Shown: one piece after another, positions 7,093-13,920 of the stretch | How positions within the stretch are numbered: position 1 is the first letter of the stretch | Layout: each line of letters opens with the position of its first letter | NCBI GenBank assembly: GCA_013821865.1 | Contig: PNJM01000043.1 | Location: 1 to 13,920 of the forward strand | Reading direction: 5' to 3' | Length of the DNA stretch: 13,920 nt | Source: Rhodocyclaceae bacterium | GTDB lineage: Bacteria > Pseudomonadota > Gammaproteobacteria > Burkholderiales > Rhodocyclaceae | The notes under the pieces: model-generated | The model's input: the letters and a program-made list of their open reading frames with translations, nothing else | Told to the model about the DNA's origin: nothing | The model's database searches: none | Translations under genes and position numbers: made by a program

Positions 7093-8306
7093 CGCGCCGG
7101 CTGTGCGGCGAGGCGCGCCATGGGCCGCTCGTCCACCGGCAGGTTGATCAGCGCCGCCACAACGCCCAGCGCGATGCAGATCATCCAGACGATATCGTAG
7201 GAACCGGTCTTGTCGAACAGTAGCCCGCCCAGCCAGACGCCGAGGAAGCTGCCGACCTGGTGGCTGAAGAAGACGAAGCCGGACAGCATGGCGAGGTAGC
7301 GCACGCCGAAGATCTGCGCCACCAGGCCGTTGGTGAGCGGCACGGTGCCCAGCCACAGCAGGCCCATGGCCGCGGCGAACACGGCCACGGAAGCGGGCGA
7401 CAGCGGCGCCAGCAGGAAGACGGCGATGACGATGCTGCGCGTCAGGTAGAGGCCGGCGAGCAGGTTCTTCTTGCTCAGGCGGCCGCCCAGCATGCCGAAG
7501 CCGTAGGTGCCGAAAATGTTGAACAGGCCGATCAGCGCCAGCGCCAGCATGCCGACATTGGCGGTGAGTCCCTTGTCGAGCACGTATGAAGGCAGGTGCG
7601 CGCCGATGAACACCACCTGGAAGCCGCAGACGAAGTAGCCGAGCGTGAGCAGCCAGAAGGCGCGCTGGCCGAAGGCTTCGCGCAGGGCCTCTGCCGCCGA
7701 CTGGGCCATGGCGTGACGCGCATTGTCCTCCCGCTTTTCCGCGGTGCCGAGCGCCAGCGGCGCGATCAGCGCGGCGGCGACGGCGAGGCCGGTCAGCGCG
7801 GCGAGCCAGCCGGAGGCGGAAATGAGTTGCTGGCCCGCCGGCACCAGCAGGAACTGGCCGAACGAGCCGGCCGCGCCGACCAGCGCCAGCGCCATGGCGC
7901 GTTTCTCCGGCGCGACGGCGCGGCCGACGGCGCCGTAGATGACCGAGAAGGTGGTGGCCGCCAGACCCAGGCCGACGAGCAGGCCGGCGGCGACGGTGAA
8001 CATGAAGGGGGTGGTCGCGTACGCCATCAGCGCGACGCCGGCGGCATAGAGCACGCCGCCGCCGAAGACCACCTTGCCGGCGCCCCAGCGGTCGGCCAGC
8101 CATCCCGTGATCGGGCCGCCCGCGCCCCACACCAGGTTCTGGATGGCGATGGCGAAGGAGAACGCCTCGCGGCTCCAGCCCAGGTCCTGCGTCATCGGCT
8201 GCAGGAACAGGCCGAAAGTGTGGCGGATGCCGAGCGACAGCGAGACGACGATGCTGCCGCAGACGAGTATGAGCGTGGCGGTCCGGGGTGTAACAGGCGC
8301 GTTCAT
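7089..8306 (-). CDS. MFS transporter (12-helix, OFA/MCT-like)
   Basis: A 405-aa major facilitator superfamily carrier in the inner membrane. Alternating hydrophobic segments cover the whole length, consistent with 12 helices. LGIRHTFGLFLQPMTQDLGW in and after helix 1, GWLADRWGAGKV in the first cytoplasmic loop (the MFS loop 2-3 motif) and GMLGGRLSKKNL in the second half support the family. N-terminal features resemble oxalate/formate and monocarboxylate carriers, so an organic acid is a plausible substrate, but it cannot be named from sequence. Start 8306 gives a normal short N-terminus; the frame extends upstream to 8444, but that part has no transporter character. It diverges from gabD, shares a 127-base control region with it, and is followed by an overlapping 44-aa membrane protein. 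A role in uptake of the compound degraded through GabD is inferred. Confidence 0.93.
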   Translation of the reverse strand: MNAPVTPRTATLILVCGSIVVSLSLGIRHTFGLFLQPMTQDLGWSREAFSFAIAIQNLVWGAGGPITGWLADRWGAGKVVFGGGVLYAAGVALMAYATTPFMFTVAAGLLVGLGLAATTFSVIYGAVGRAVAPEKRAMALALVGAAGSFGQFLLVPAGQQLISASGWLAALTGLAVAAALIAPLALGTAEKREDNARHAMAQSAAEALREAFGQRAFWLLTLGYFVCGFQVVFIGAHLPSYVLDKGLTANVGMLALALIGLFNIFGTYGFGMLGGRLSKKNLLAGLYLTRSIVIAVFLLAPLSPASVAVFAAAMGLLWLGTVPLTNGLVAQIFGVRYLAMLSGFVFFSHQVGSFLGVWLGGLLFDKTGSYDIVWMICIALGVVAALINLPVDERPMARLAAQPAR

Positions 8307-8314
8307 TGACGAGT

Positions 8315-8322
8315 ACAATTGT
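8315..8322. promoter_or_regulatory. Palindrome ACAATTGT, copy 1 (possible operator)
   Basis: A perfect 8-bp palindrome, 8 bases upstream of the MFS start codon and touching the -35 region of the putative gabD promoter. A second identical copy lies 92 bases away at 8407. A repressor bound here could act on both genes. No regulator gene is present in the window. Confidence 0.4.
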
Positions 8323-8347
8323 TGGGTTTTCAACCGCGCACTATACA
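8319..8347. promoter_or_regulatory. Putative overlapping divergent sigma-70 promoters (MFS and gabD)
   Basis: On the plus strand TTGTTG (8319-8324) and TATACA (8342-8347) are separated by 17 bases, a plausible promoter for gabD. On the minus strand TATAGT (8345-8340) is a good -10 for the MFS gene, although its -35 is weak. The two -10 elements share bases, so the two directions would compete for polymerase. Confidence 0.35.
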
Positions 8348-8389
8348 CCCGGCGCACTGCCGAATAACCTTGCCGGCGCCGGGCTTTTT
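8348..8389 (+). terminator. Terminator-like hairpin in the gabD leader (possible attenuator)
   Basis: CCCGGCGC (8348-8355) and GCGCCGGG (8376-8383) form a perfect 8-bp GC-rich stem with a 20-base loop, followed by C and TTTTT at 8385-8389. The pattern is that of a rho-independent terminator on the plus strand, yet it lies upstream of gabD with no gene ending before it. It could attenuate gabD or be chance in GC-rich DNA. If transcription starts near 8354 the left arm would be partly lost. Confidence 0.35.
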
Positions 8390-8406
8390 CCTGCTGATAC
8401 ACCCGA

Positions 8407-8414
8407 ACAATTGT
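8407..8414. promoter_or_regulatory. Palindrome ACAATTGT, copy 2 (possible operator)
   Basis: Identical to the copy at 8315-8322, and 19 bases upstream of the gabD ATG at 8434. Its last bases overlap the alternative GTG start at 8413, which favours a regulatory role and the later ATG. Confidence 0.4.
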
Positions 8415-8433
8415 GAATGAACACGCCTTGGCC

Positions 8434-9897
8434 ATGAAACTCAACGACCCCCAATTTCTCAGAACGCAGTGCTACATCGATGGCGCCTGGACCGGCGCCG
8501 ACGGCGGTGCCACTTTCGCCGTGAATAATCCCGCCGATGGGGCGCAGCTTGCCGTCGTGCCCGACATGGGCGCCGCCGAAACGCGCCGCGCCATCGCGGC
8601 GGCGGACAAGGCCTGGCCCGCTTGGCGGAACAAGACCGCCAAGGAGCGCGCCGCCATCCTGCGCAAATGGTACGAGCTCATCCTGGTCAACACCGAAGAC
8701 ATTGCGCTGCTGATGACCTCCGAACAGGGCAAGCCGCTGGCCGAGGCCAGGGGCGAAGTGGTCTACGGCGCCAGCTTCGTCGAGTGGTTCGCCGAGGAGG
8801 CGAAACGCGTCTATGGCGACACCATCCCTGCCACCACTGCCGACAAGCGCCTCATTGTCATCAAGCAGCCCATTGGCGTCTGCGCCGCCATCACGCCGTG
8901 GAATTTCCCGGCGGCGATGATCACGCGCAAGGTCGCGCCGGCGCTCGCCGCCGGCTGCACGGTGGTGGTGAAGCCGGCCGAGCAGACGCCACTCACCGCA
9001 CTGGCGCTGGCGGAACTGGCGCACCGCGCCGGCTTTCCGGCGGGCGTGTTCAACGTCGTCACCGGCAGCGCCGCGCAGGCGCCGAAGATCGGCGGCGAGC
9101 TGACGTCCAGCCCCATCGTGCGCAAGCTCTCCTTCACCGGTTCGACCGAAGTGGGGCGCCTGCTCATGGCGCAGTGCGCACCGACCATCAAGAAAGTCTC
9201 GCTCGAACTCGGCGGCAACGCGCCCTTCATCGTCTTCGACGACGCCGACCTCGACGCCGCGGTGGAAGGCGCGCTCGCCTCCAAGTACCGCAATACCGGA
9301 CAGACCTGCGTCTGCGCCAACCGCCTGCTGGTGCAGGACGGCATCTACGACGCCTTCGCCGCGAAGCTCGCCGAAAAAGTGAAGCGGATGAAGGTGGGCG
9401 GCGGCCTCGAGGAAGGCGTGATGCAGGGCCCGCTGATCGACGCGCAGGCGCTGGCCAAGGTCGAGGAGCACGTCGCCGACGCGCTGGCCAAGGGCGCGCG
9501 AGTGCTCACCGGCGGCAGGCGCCACGCGCTCGGCGGCACCTTCTACGAGCCGACGGTGATCGCCAACGTCACGCCGGAGATGAAATGCGCCCGCGAGGAA
9601 ACCTTCGGTCCCGTCGCGCCGCTGTTCCGCTTCAGGAGCGAAGCCGAGGCCGTCGCGCTGGCCAACAGCACCGAGTTCGGCCTCGCCGCCTACTTCTTCA
9701 GCCGCGACGTCGCGCGCTGCTTCCGCGTCGGCGAAGCGCTGGAATACGGCATGGTCGGCGTGAACACCGGCATCATGTCCAACGAGGTGGCGCCCTTCGG
9801 CGGCGTCAAGCAGTCCGGCATCGGCCGCGAAGGCTCGAAGTACGGCATCGAGGACTACCTGGAGATCAAGTACCTTTGCCTCGGCGGCATCGTCTGA
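8434..9897 (+). CDS. gabD: NAD(P)-dependent succinate-semialdehyde dehydrogenase
   Basis: A 487-aa cytoplasmic aldehyde dehydrogenase that oxidises succinate semialdehyde to succinate, the last step of GABA and 4-hydroxybutyrate breakdown; glutarate semialdehyde is a related substrate of this family. GabD-specific stretches are clear: QCYIDGAW near the N-terminus, ITPWNFPAAMITRK, VVKPAEQTPLTAL, SFTGSTEVGR, LELGGNAPFIVFDDADLD with general base Glu258, and GQTCVCANRL with catalytic Cys292. The C-terminus GVKQSGIGREGSKYGIEDYLE is complete. E. coli GabD is 482 aa. ATG 8434 (MKLNDPQFLRTQCYIDG) matches GabD N-termini better than GTG 8413, although neither has a strong Shine-Dalgarno. A broken alcohol dehydrogenase follows after 10 bases, suggesting a former alcohol-to-aldehyde-to-acid pathway. 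Confidence 0.96.
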   Translation: MKLNDPQFLRTQCYIDGAWTGADGGATFAVNNPADGAQLAVVPDMGAAETRRAIAAADKAWPAWRNKTAKERAAILRKWYELILVNTEDIALLMTSEQGKPLAEARGEVVYGASFVEWFAEEAKRVYGDTIPATTADKRLIVIKQPIGVCAAITPWNFPAAMITRKVAPALAAGCTVVVKPAEQTPLTALALAELAHRAGFPAGVFNVVTGSAAQAPKIGGELTSSPIVRKLSFTGSTEVGRLLMAQCAPTIKKVSLELGGNAPFIVFDDADLDAAVEGALASKYRNTGQTCVCANRLLVQDGIYDAFAAKLAEKVKRMKVGGGLEEGVMQGPLIDAQALAKVEEHVADALAKGARVLTGGRRHALGGTFYEPTVIANVTPEMKCAREETFGPVAPLFRFRSEAEAVALANSTEFGLAAYFFSRDVARCFRVGEALEYGMVGVNTGIMSNEVAPFGGVKQSGIGREGSKYGIEDYLEIKYLCLGGIV

Positions 9898-9907
9898 GAG
9901 GGAGCAA

Positions 9908-10183
9908 ATGAAAATCCGTGCCGCAGTGCTGAACGAGATGGGACGCTCCCTGCCTTACGCGCAGACACGCCCCGTTTCCATCGAATCGGGCTGGGCGGCG
10001 TCGGGCTCTCCGCCCTGCTCGGCGCGAAGGCCTGCGGCGCGCGGCAGATCGTCGCGATCGACACGCTGGACGAGAAGCTGGAACTCGCCTATGCGCTCGG
10101 CGCGCATGGCGCTCGACGACATCAACCACGGCTTCGACCGCCTCGCCGCGGGCGAGGCGGTGCGCCAGGTGATCGTCTTCTAA
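9908..10183 (+). pseudogene. Zinc-dependent alcohol dehydrogenase scar with two internal deletions
   Basis: Good Shine-Dalgarno GAGGGAG lies 10 bases after gabD stops, then the normal N-terminus MKIRAAVLNEMGRSLPYAQ of zinc-type alcohol dehydrogenases (usually about 370 aa). Near 9985 it jumps, in another frame, to the NAD-binding Rossmann segment (GLGGVGLSALLGAKACGARQ, then IVAIDTLDEKLELAYALGAH; 9988-10107). Near 10106 it jumps back to the first frame for the C-terminus ALDDINHGFDRLAAGEAVRQ-VIVF. About 160 residues of the catalytic domain, including the zinc ligands, and about 110 residues before the C-terminus are missing. The frame changes cancel, so a 91-aa ORF survives by chance. No enzyme activity is expected. 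Both ends being preserved suggests recent loss, or assembly collapse. Confidence 0.85.
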
Positions 10184-10187
10184 GCGC

Positions 10188-11402
10188 TCAGCGGCCGAAG
10201 ATGCCGCGCAGGATGTTGCCGGGGCTGGGCAGCGCGCCGGACTCTTCCTTCTCCTGTGCGGGCGGCTCGCCCGCGGCCCTGCGTCCGCCGCGCCGGCCGT
10301 CGCCTTCGTCGCCCATGCCCAGCATGGTCATGCCGGTCGACTTGACCCGCACGCGCACCGCCCAATCGGGATTCCACGGCGCCTTCGGATCGGCGGGCCG
10401 CGGCGGATGCGCCAGATTCAGCTCCGGCCCGTAGGCGATCATGCGCACCATCGCGCCTTCCACGCCGGCGAAGATGCCGGAGGGAATGGCGCAGCGCTGC
10501 GTGCTGGCCGGCAGGATCACTTTCTCCTTGAGCAGCCTGTCGATCTGCGCCGGCGGCAGATAATCCATCAGGCCCCAGCCGGGATCGGGCTGCTCGCTGG
10601 AACTCCAAATGATCATTTCCTGCTCGCCTCTGGCGCCCATGGCCGAGAGGAAATAGGCGCGGGCGTTATTGACATCGCCCCAGCCGACATTGACCACGCC
10701 CTTGGGATCGCCCTGGGCCGACATGTCTATCTTGGGCATGAAATCGTGGCCTGCGCCGATGGCGAATTTGAGGCTGGCCGGCACTCCTTCGCCCGAGACG
10801 GCGTGGTCGCCGTTCAATGAAGCATTGCCGGGCACGCGCTTTCTATCCTGCTCGTTCGGCCACACCGAGCGTCCTGGCACGGCCTTGGCGCCGCGATCCG
10901 GCGCGAAGCGGCCGATCATGAATTTCGAGAACTCGCCGGGCGCGGCCTTGGCGAAATCCACCACGCGCGGCTGCCCCGGCCGCACCGTCTCGCCGCAGCC
11001 CCAGTAGAACAGCAGCCGTCCCTTCGGCTTTTCCATGTCGCCGCCCTCGCTCTCGCCGCGGCCGCGCTCGACCTGCACCGGCACCAGCGGCAGGGCGCCG
11101 CCCATGTTCAGCGCAGGGGGAATGGCGTGGCTGCCGAGGGTGCCCGACGGCTTGTTGCGCGTGTAGAGCGCGGTATCGAGCCACTTGCCCGGCGCGCCGC
11201 TGGCCATCCTGGTGCCGCCGAAGAAACCGCCGCCGAACATGCCCATGGCGCCCTCTTCCATATCGCCCATGCCGGGAATCGACATGCTGTGGGTGGCCGC
11301 GTCCGCCCAGAACTGCGCTACGGGCGGCTTGGCCTGGGCCAGGGCAAGGGAGGGAGGCAGCGCAAGAATGGCGGCCATCACAAGGTTCGGACGAAGGGTC
11401 AT
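10188..11402 (-). CDS. Exported Met/Gly-rich protein of unknown function
   Basis: A 404-aa protein with a clear signal peptide (MTLRPNLVMAAILALPPSLA, cleavage likely after LALAQA near 24), so probably periplasmic or secreted. Residues about 39-63 are rich in Met and Gly (MSIPGMGDMEEGAMGMFGGG). The middle is a compact domain with WGCGETVRPGQP, GHDFMPKID, VGWGDVNNARAYFLSAMGA and IIWSSSEQPDPGWGLMDYLP; a Cys lies in each of WGCGE and TQRCAIPSG and could form a disulfide. The last ~40 residues are low-complexity Gly/Arg/Glu. GGAG lies about 8 bases upstream of the ATG, supporting the start. Its stop is 4 bases from the convergent alcohol dehydrogenase scar. I do not recognise the family. Metal binding by the Met-rich stretch is only a guess. 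Confidence 0.85.
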   Translation of the reverse strand: MTLRPNLVMAAILALPPSLALAQAKPPVAQFWADAATHSMSIPGMGDMEEGAMGMFGGGFFGGTRMASGAPGKWLDTALYTRNKPSGTLGSHAIPPALNMGGALPLVPVQVERGRGESEGGDMEKPKGRLLFYWGCGETVRPGQPRVVDFAKAAPGEFSKFMIGRFAPDRGAKAVPGRSVWPNEQDRKRVPGNASLNGDHAVSGEGVPASLKFAIGAGHDFMPKIDMSAQGDPKGVVNVGWGDVNNARAYFLSAMGARGEQEMIIWSSSEQPDPGWGLMDYLPPAQIDRLLKEKVILPASTQRCAIPSGIFAGVEGAMVRMIAYGPELNLAHPPRPADPKAPWNPDWAVRVRVKSTGMTMLGMGDEGDGRRGGRRAAGEPPAQEKEESGALPSPGNILRGIFGR

Positions 11403-11499
11403 GTCACGCTCCGGAAAGAAAAGGGGGAGGAAAAGAACGATGGCATTCTAGCCGAAACCCGCCGGGTGCCGGGTTCCGCCCCGGCAGTGCTCCCGGCGG

Positions 11500-11898
11500 T
11501 CAGCGCGGCGCCGGGGTTGCCGCGTTATTTCCCGGCCGCCGCAGCCGGGACACGCCGCCCGCCGCTTCGGCGGCCAGCACGAACTGCGGATCGAGGGAGC
11601 GGATCGGAATGCTGCGATCGGCGGGAATGCGTCCTGCCAGTTGCAGGGCCAGGTAGCGGCCGCAGCAGACGCGCAGGAAGGAAGTGAAGTTGGCGCCGTC
11701 GCCGCCCGCCTCCATCAACTCGTCGTAGAGCCGCGTGATGAGCCGGGCGACGCTCATGCCGTCCCGCGCGCCGATCTCCTCCAGCACTTTCCAGAACATG
11801 TTCTCCAGCCGGATGCTGGTGGCCATGCCGTGCAGGCGCAGCGAGCGGGAGCGGGAGCGGTACAGATCGGGGTCCGCGCTGATGAAGATCTGGCACAT
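11500..11898 (-). CDS. Ribbon-helix-helix domain protein (RHH_4-like)
   Basis: A 132-aa protein starting MCQIFISADPDLYRSRSRSL. Residues about 17-70 (LRLHGMATSIRLENMFWKVL then EEIGARDGMSVARLITRLYD) match the ribbon-helix-helix fold of the RHH_4 group: a short beta strand, then two helices with the GMS turn. Such proteins dimerise, and some bind DNA; a specific target cannot be inferred. Residues about 77-95 (FTSFLRVCCGRYLALQLAG) form a further helix, and the tail is basic and low in structure. ATG 11898 was chosen over an upstream ATG at 11949 because AGGAGGGA lies 5 bases before it and the MCxIF start is typical of the family. It follows the DJ-1/PfpI gene by 63 bases and may share its transcript. 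Confidence 0.82.
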   Translation of the reverse strand: MCQIFISADPDLYRSRSRSLRLHGMATSIRLENMFWKVLEEIGARDGMSVARLITRLYDELMEAGGDGANFTSFLRVCCGRYLALQLAGRIPADRSIPIRSLDPQFVLAAEAAGGVSRLRRPGNNAATPAPR

Positions 11899-11961
11899 GG
11901 CCGTCCCTCCTGGGTTGGGCTGCGGAGGCGATGCGCCCCCACAACCCACTCTAGCACGTCC

Positions 11962-12543
11962 TCAGTGCGTGATGCGCGTGCCGAGCACCTGCAGGAACTG
12001 CGCGATCCAGTCCGGATGCGCCGGCCAGGCCGGGGCCGTGACGAGGTTGCCGTCGGTCGTCGCCGCGGCGATCGCAATGTCGGCATAGGTTCCGCCGGCC
12101 AGTTCCACCTCGGCCCGGCAGGCCGGATAGGCCGAGCAGCGCCGGCCTTCCAGCACCTTGGCCGCCGCCAGTATCTGGGCGCCGTGGCAGATCGCCGCCA
12201 CCGGCTTCTTCCTGTCGAAGAAGTGCCGCACGATCTCGATCACGCGCGGGTTCAGGCGCAGGTATTCCGGTGCCCTCCCGCCGGGAATCACCAGCGCGTC
12301 GTACTGCTCCGGCTGCACCTCGGCGAAAGTGGCATTGAGGGCGAAGTTGTGGCCGCGCTTCTCCGAGTAGGTCTGCTGTCCCTCGAAGTCGTGGATGGCG
12401 GTGGCGATGGCGTCGCCCGACTTCTTGTCGGGGCAGACCGCGTGCACCGTGTGGCCCACTGCCTGCAGTGCCTGAAAGGGCACCATGATCTCGTAGTCCT
12501 CGCCGAAGTCGCCGACGAGCATCAGTATCCGTTTGCCTGCCAT
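11962..12543 (-). CDS. DJ-1/PfpI family protein (glyoxalase/amidotransferase-like)
   Basis: A 193-aa single-domain protein of the class-I glutamine amidotransferase-like superfamily. The nucleophile elbow AICHGAQIL places Cys119 and His120 as in PfpI/DJ-1 proteins; Glu15 in GDFGEDYE is the likely partner glutamate, and [13 protein letters not shown] (85-97) is the family's second conserved stretch. Members act as proteases, glyoxalases/deglycases or chaperones under stress; which applies is unclear here. The length is about 20-25 residues above PfpI, with an inserted loop near 55-70 ([13 protein letters not shown]). ATG 12543 has CAGGAGAC about 7 bases upstream. It is likely transcribed alone or with the downstream ribbon-helix-helix gene. 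Confidence 0.94.
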   Translation of the reverse strand: MAGKRILMLVGDFGEDYEIMVPFQALQAVGHTVHAVCPDKKSGDAIATAIHDFEGQQTYSEKRGHNFALNATFAEVQPEQYDALVIPGGRAPEYLRLNPRVIEIVRHFFDRKKPVAAICHGAQILAAAKVLEGRRCSAYPACRAEVELAGGTYADIAIAAATTDGNLVTAPAWPAHPDWIAQFLQVLGTRITH

Positions 12544-12648
12544 GATCTGTCTCCTGTATGTGGTTGGGGGCCGCGCTACGGCGCGCCTCGGGCCATTCTT
12601 GCAGCGTCGGGGACGGGGCGGGTGGTAACGGATTACCGCAGGCCGCGA

Positions 12649-13119
12649 TCAGGGCTTGCAGGAGGCCTCGATCTGCCTGGCGGTTTCTTCGGTGGCCGCC
12701 TGGCGCTCCTCGTCGCTCATGATGACGGGCTCGCCTTGGGCATCCCTGCGGAAGACACGCCGCGCAGCCTGCAGCCTTTCAAGGCGCTCCCGTGCGGCGG
12801 CGCAATTGGCTTCATTGGCCGCCTTGTCTTCGCGGGCGCGCTTTTCTGCCTCCTCCTGTTGCTGGCGGCGCAGCTGGCGTTCCTGAAACTCGCCCTCCTG
12901 TTCCCGCAGGGATTTGCCCGGCGGGGTTGCGCCCGGGGGAGGAGGTGGGTCAATTCGAATCGCTTCGGACTTGCGGCCCTGTGGCGGCGCCTCCGAGTAA
13001 TGGGTTACCCCCTTCTCGTCGACCCATTTGTAAACTCCGGCGCCCGCGGACTGCGCAACGAGGAACATGGACAATGCCAGCGCATGCCACGGACGGTGGA
13101 GTGTATACGGACAGTGCAT
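12649..13119 (-). CDS. DUF4124 domain exported protein
   Basis: A 156-aa protein with an N-terminal signal segment (ALALSMFLVAQSAGAG, cleavage near residue 27) followed by GVYKWVDEKGVTHYSEAPP, the hallmark of DUF4124, a small periplasmic domain common in beta- and gammaproteobacteria with no settled function. A Pro-rich stretch (about 58-68, with five Pro in a row) leads into a highly charged Glu/Arg/Gln helix at about 70-115 that is probably coiled coil, and two Cys (one in NCAAARERL, one in the last residues) could pair. ATG 13119 was chosen because it places the signal peptide at the N-terminus; the frame is open further upstream, but there it is antisense-like to thiC. It starts 11 bases after thiC stops, so read-through from thiC is likely. 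The Shine-Dalgarno is weak. Confidence 0.87.
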   Translation of the reverse strand: MHCPYTLHRPWHALALSMFLVAQSAGAGVYKWVDEKGVTHYSEAPPQGRKSEAIRIDPPPPPGATPPGKSLREQEGEFQERQLRRQQQEEAEKRAREDKAANEANCAAARERLERLQAARRVFRRDAQGEPVIMSDEERQAATEETARQIEASCKP

Positions 13120-13130
13120 GGCACCGGGGC

Positions 13131-13920
<790 letters not shown>

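Noticed and set aside
12624..12637. A GGTAA/TTACC hairpin with a 4-base loop after the DUF4124 gene.
   Set aside because: It has no T-tract on the minus strand and is short; neither a terminator nor an operator can be supported.

Overview
The window is GC-rich, densely coded DNA from a proteobacterium. NifE and NifV with NifA/sigma-54 control, a GabD-type dehydrogenase, ThiC and DUF4124 and ribbon-helix-helix proteins together suggest a nitrogen-fixing betaproteobacterium, perhaps Rhodocyclales. The taxonomy is inference. No rRNA, tRNA, CRISPR array or insertion sequence was seen.

Left block (1-4336, minus strand): three genes joined by one-base TGATG stop/start overlaps. In transcription order they are a 423-aa kleisin-like protein, a 208-aa winged-helix partner, and an SMC-type ATPase that runs off the left edge after 813 residues. 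This is the F-E-B layout of MksBEF condensins and of Wadjet (JetABC) plasmid-defence systems. A JetD/MksG nuclease gene, if present, would lie beyond the left edge.

Nif block (about 4490-6925): nifE (plus) and nifV (minus) face each other. Each has a 16-bp sigma-54 -24/-12 promoter and a TGT-N10-ACA NifA site about 88 bp upstream of it. nifE is broken. About 290 N-terminal residues are kept, then a one-base frameshift, and within about 40 bp the sequence becomes the start of a minus-strand nifW. nifW lies just after nifV, keeps a perfect ribosome binding site, and survives for about 16 codons. The simplest reading is a deletion between convergent nifE... and ...nifWV operons, or an assembly join. 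nifV itself looks intact.

Middle block (6958-10183): an MFS transporter and a coupled 44-aa single-span membrane protein (minus) diverge from gabD (plus). Their shared control region holds two ACAATTGT palindromes and a terminator-like hairpin. Directly after gabD is a 91-codon scar of a zinc alcohol dehydrogenase, made of three fragments left by two internal deletions.

Right block (10188-13920, all minus): a secreted Met/Gly-rich protein of unknown function, a small ribbon-helix-helix protein, a DJ-1/PfpI-family protein, a DUF4124 exported protein, and the C-terminal 262 residues of ThiC, which enters from the right edge. Apart from thiC these are poorly characterised.
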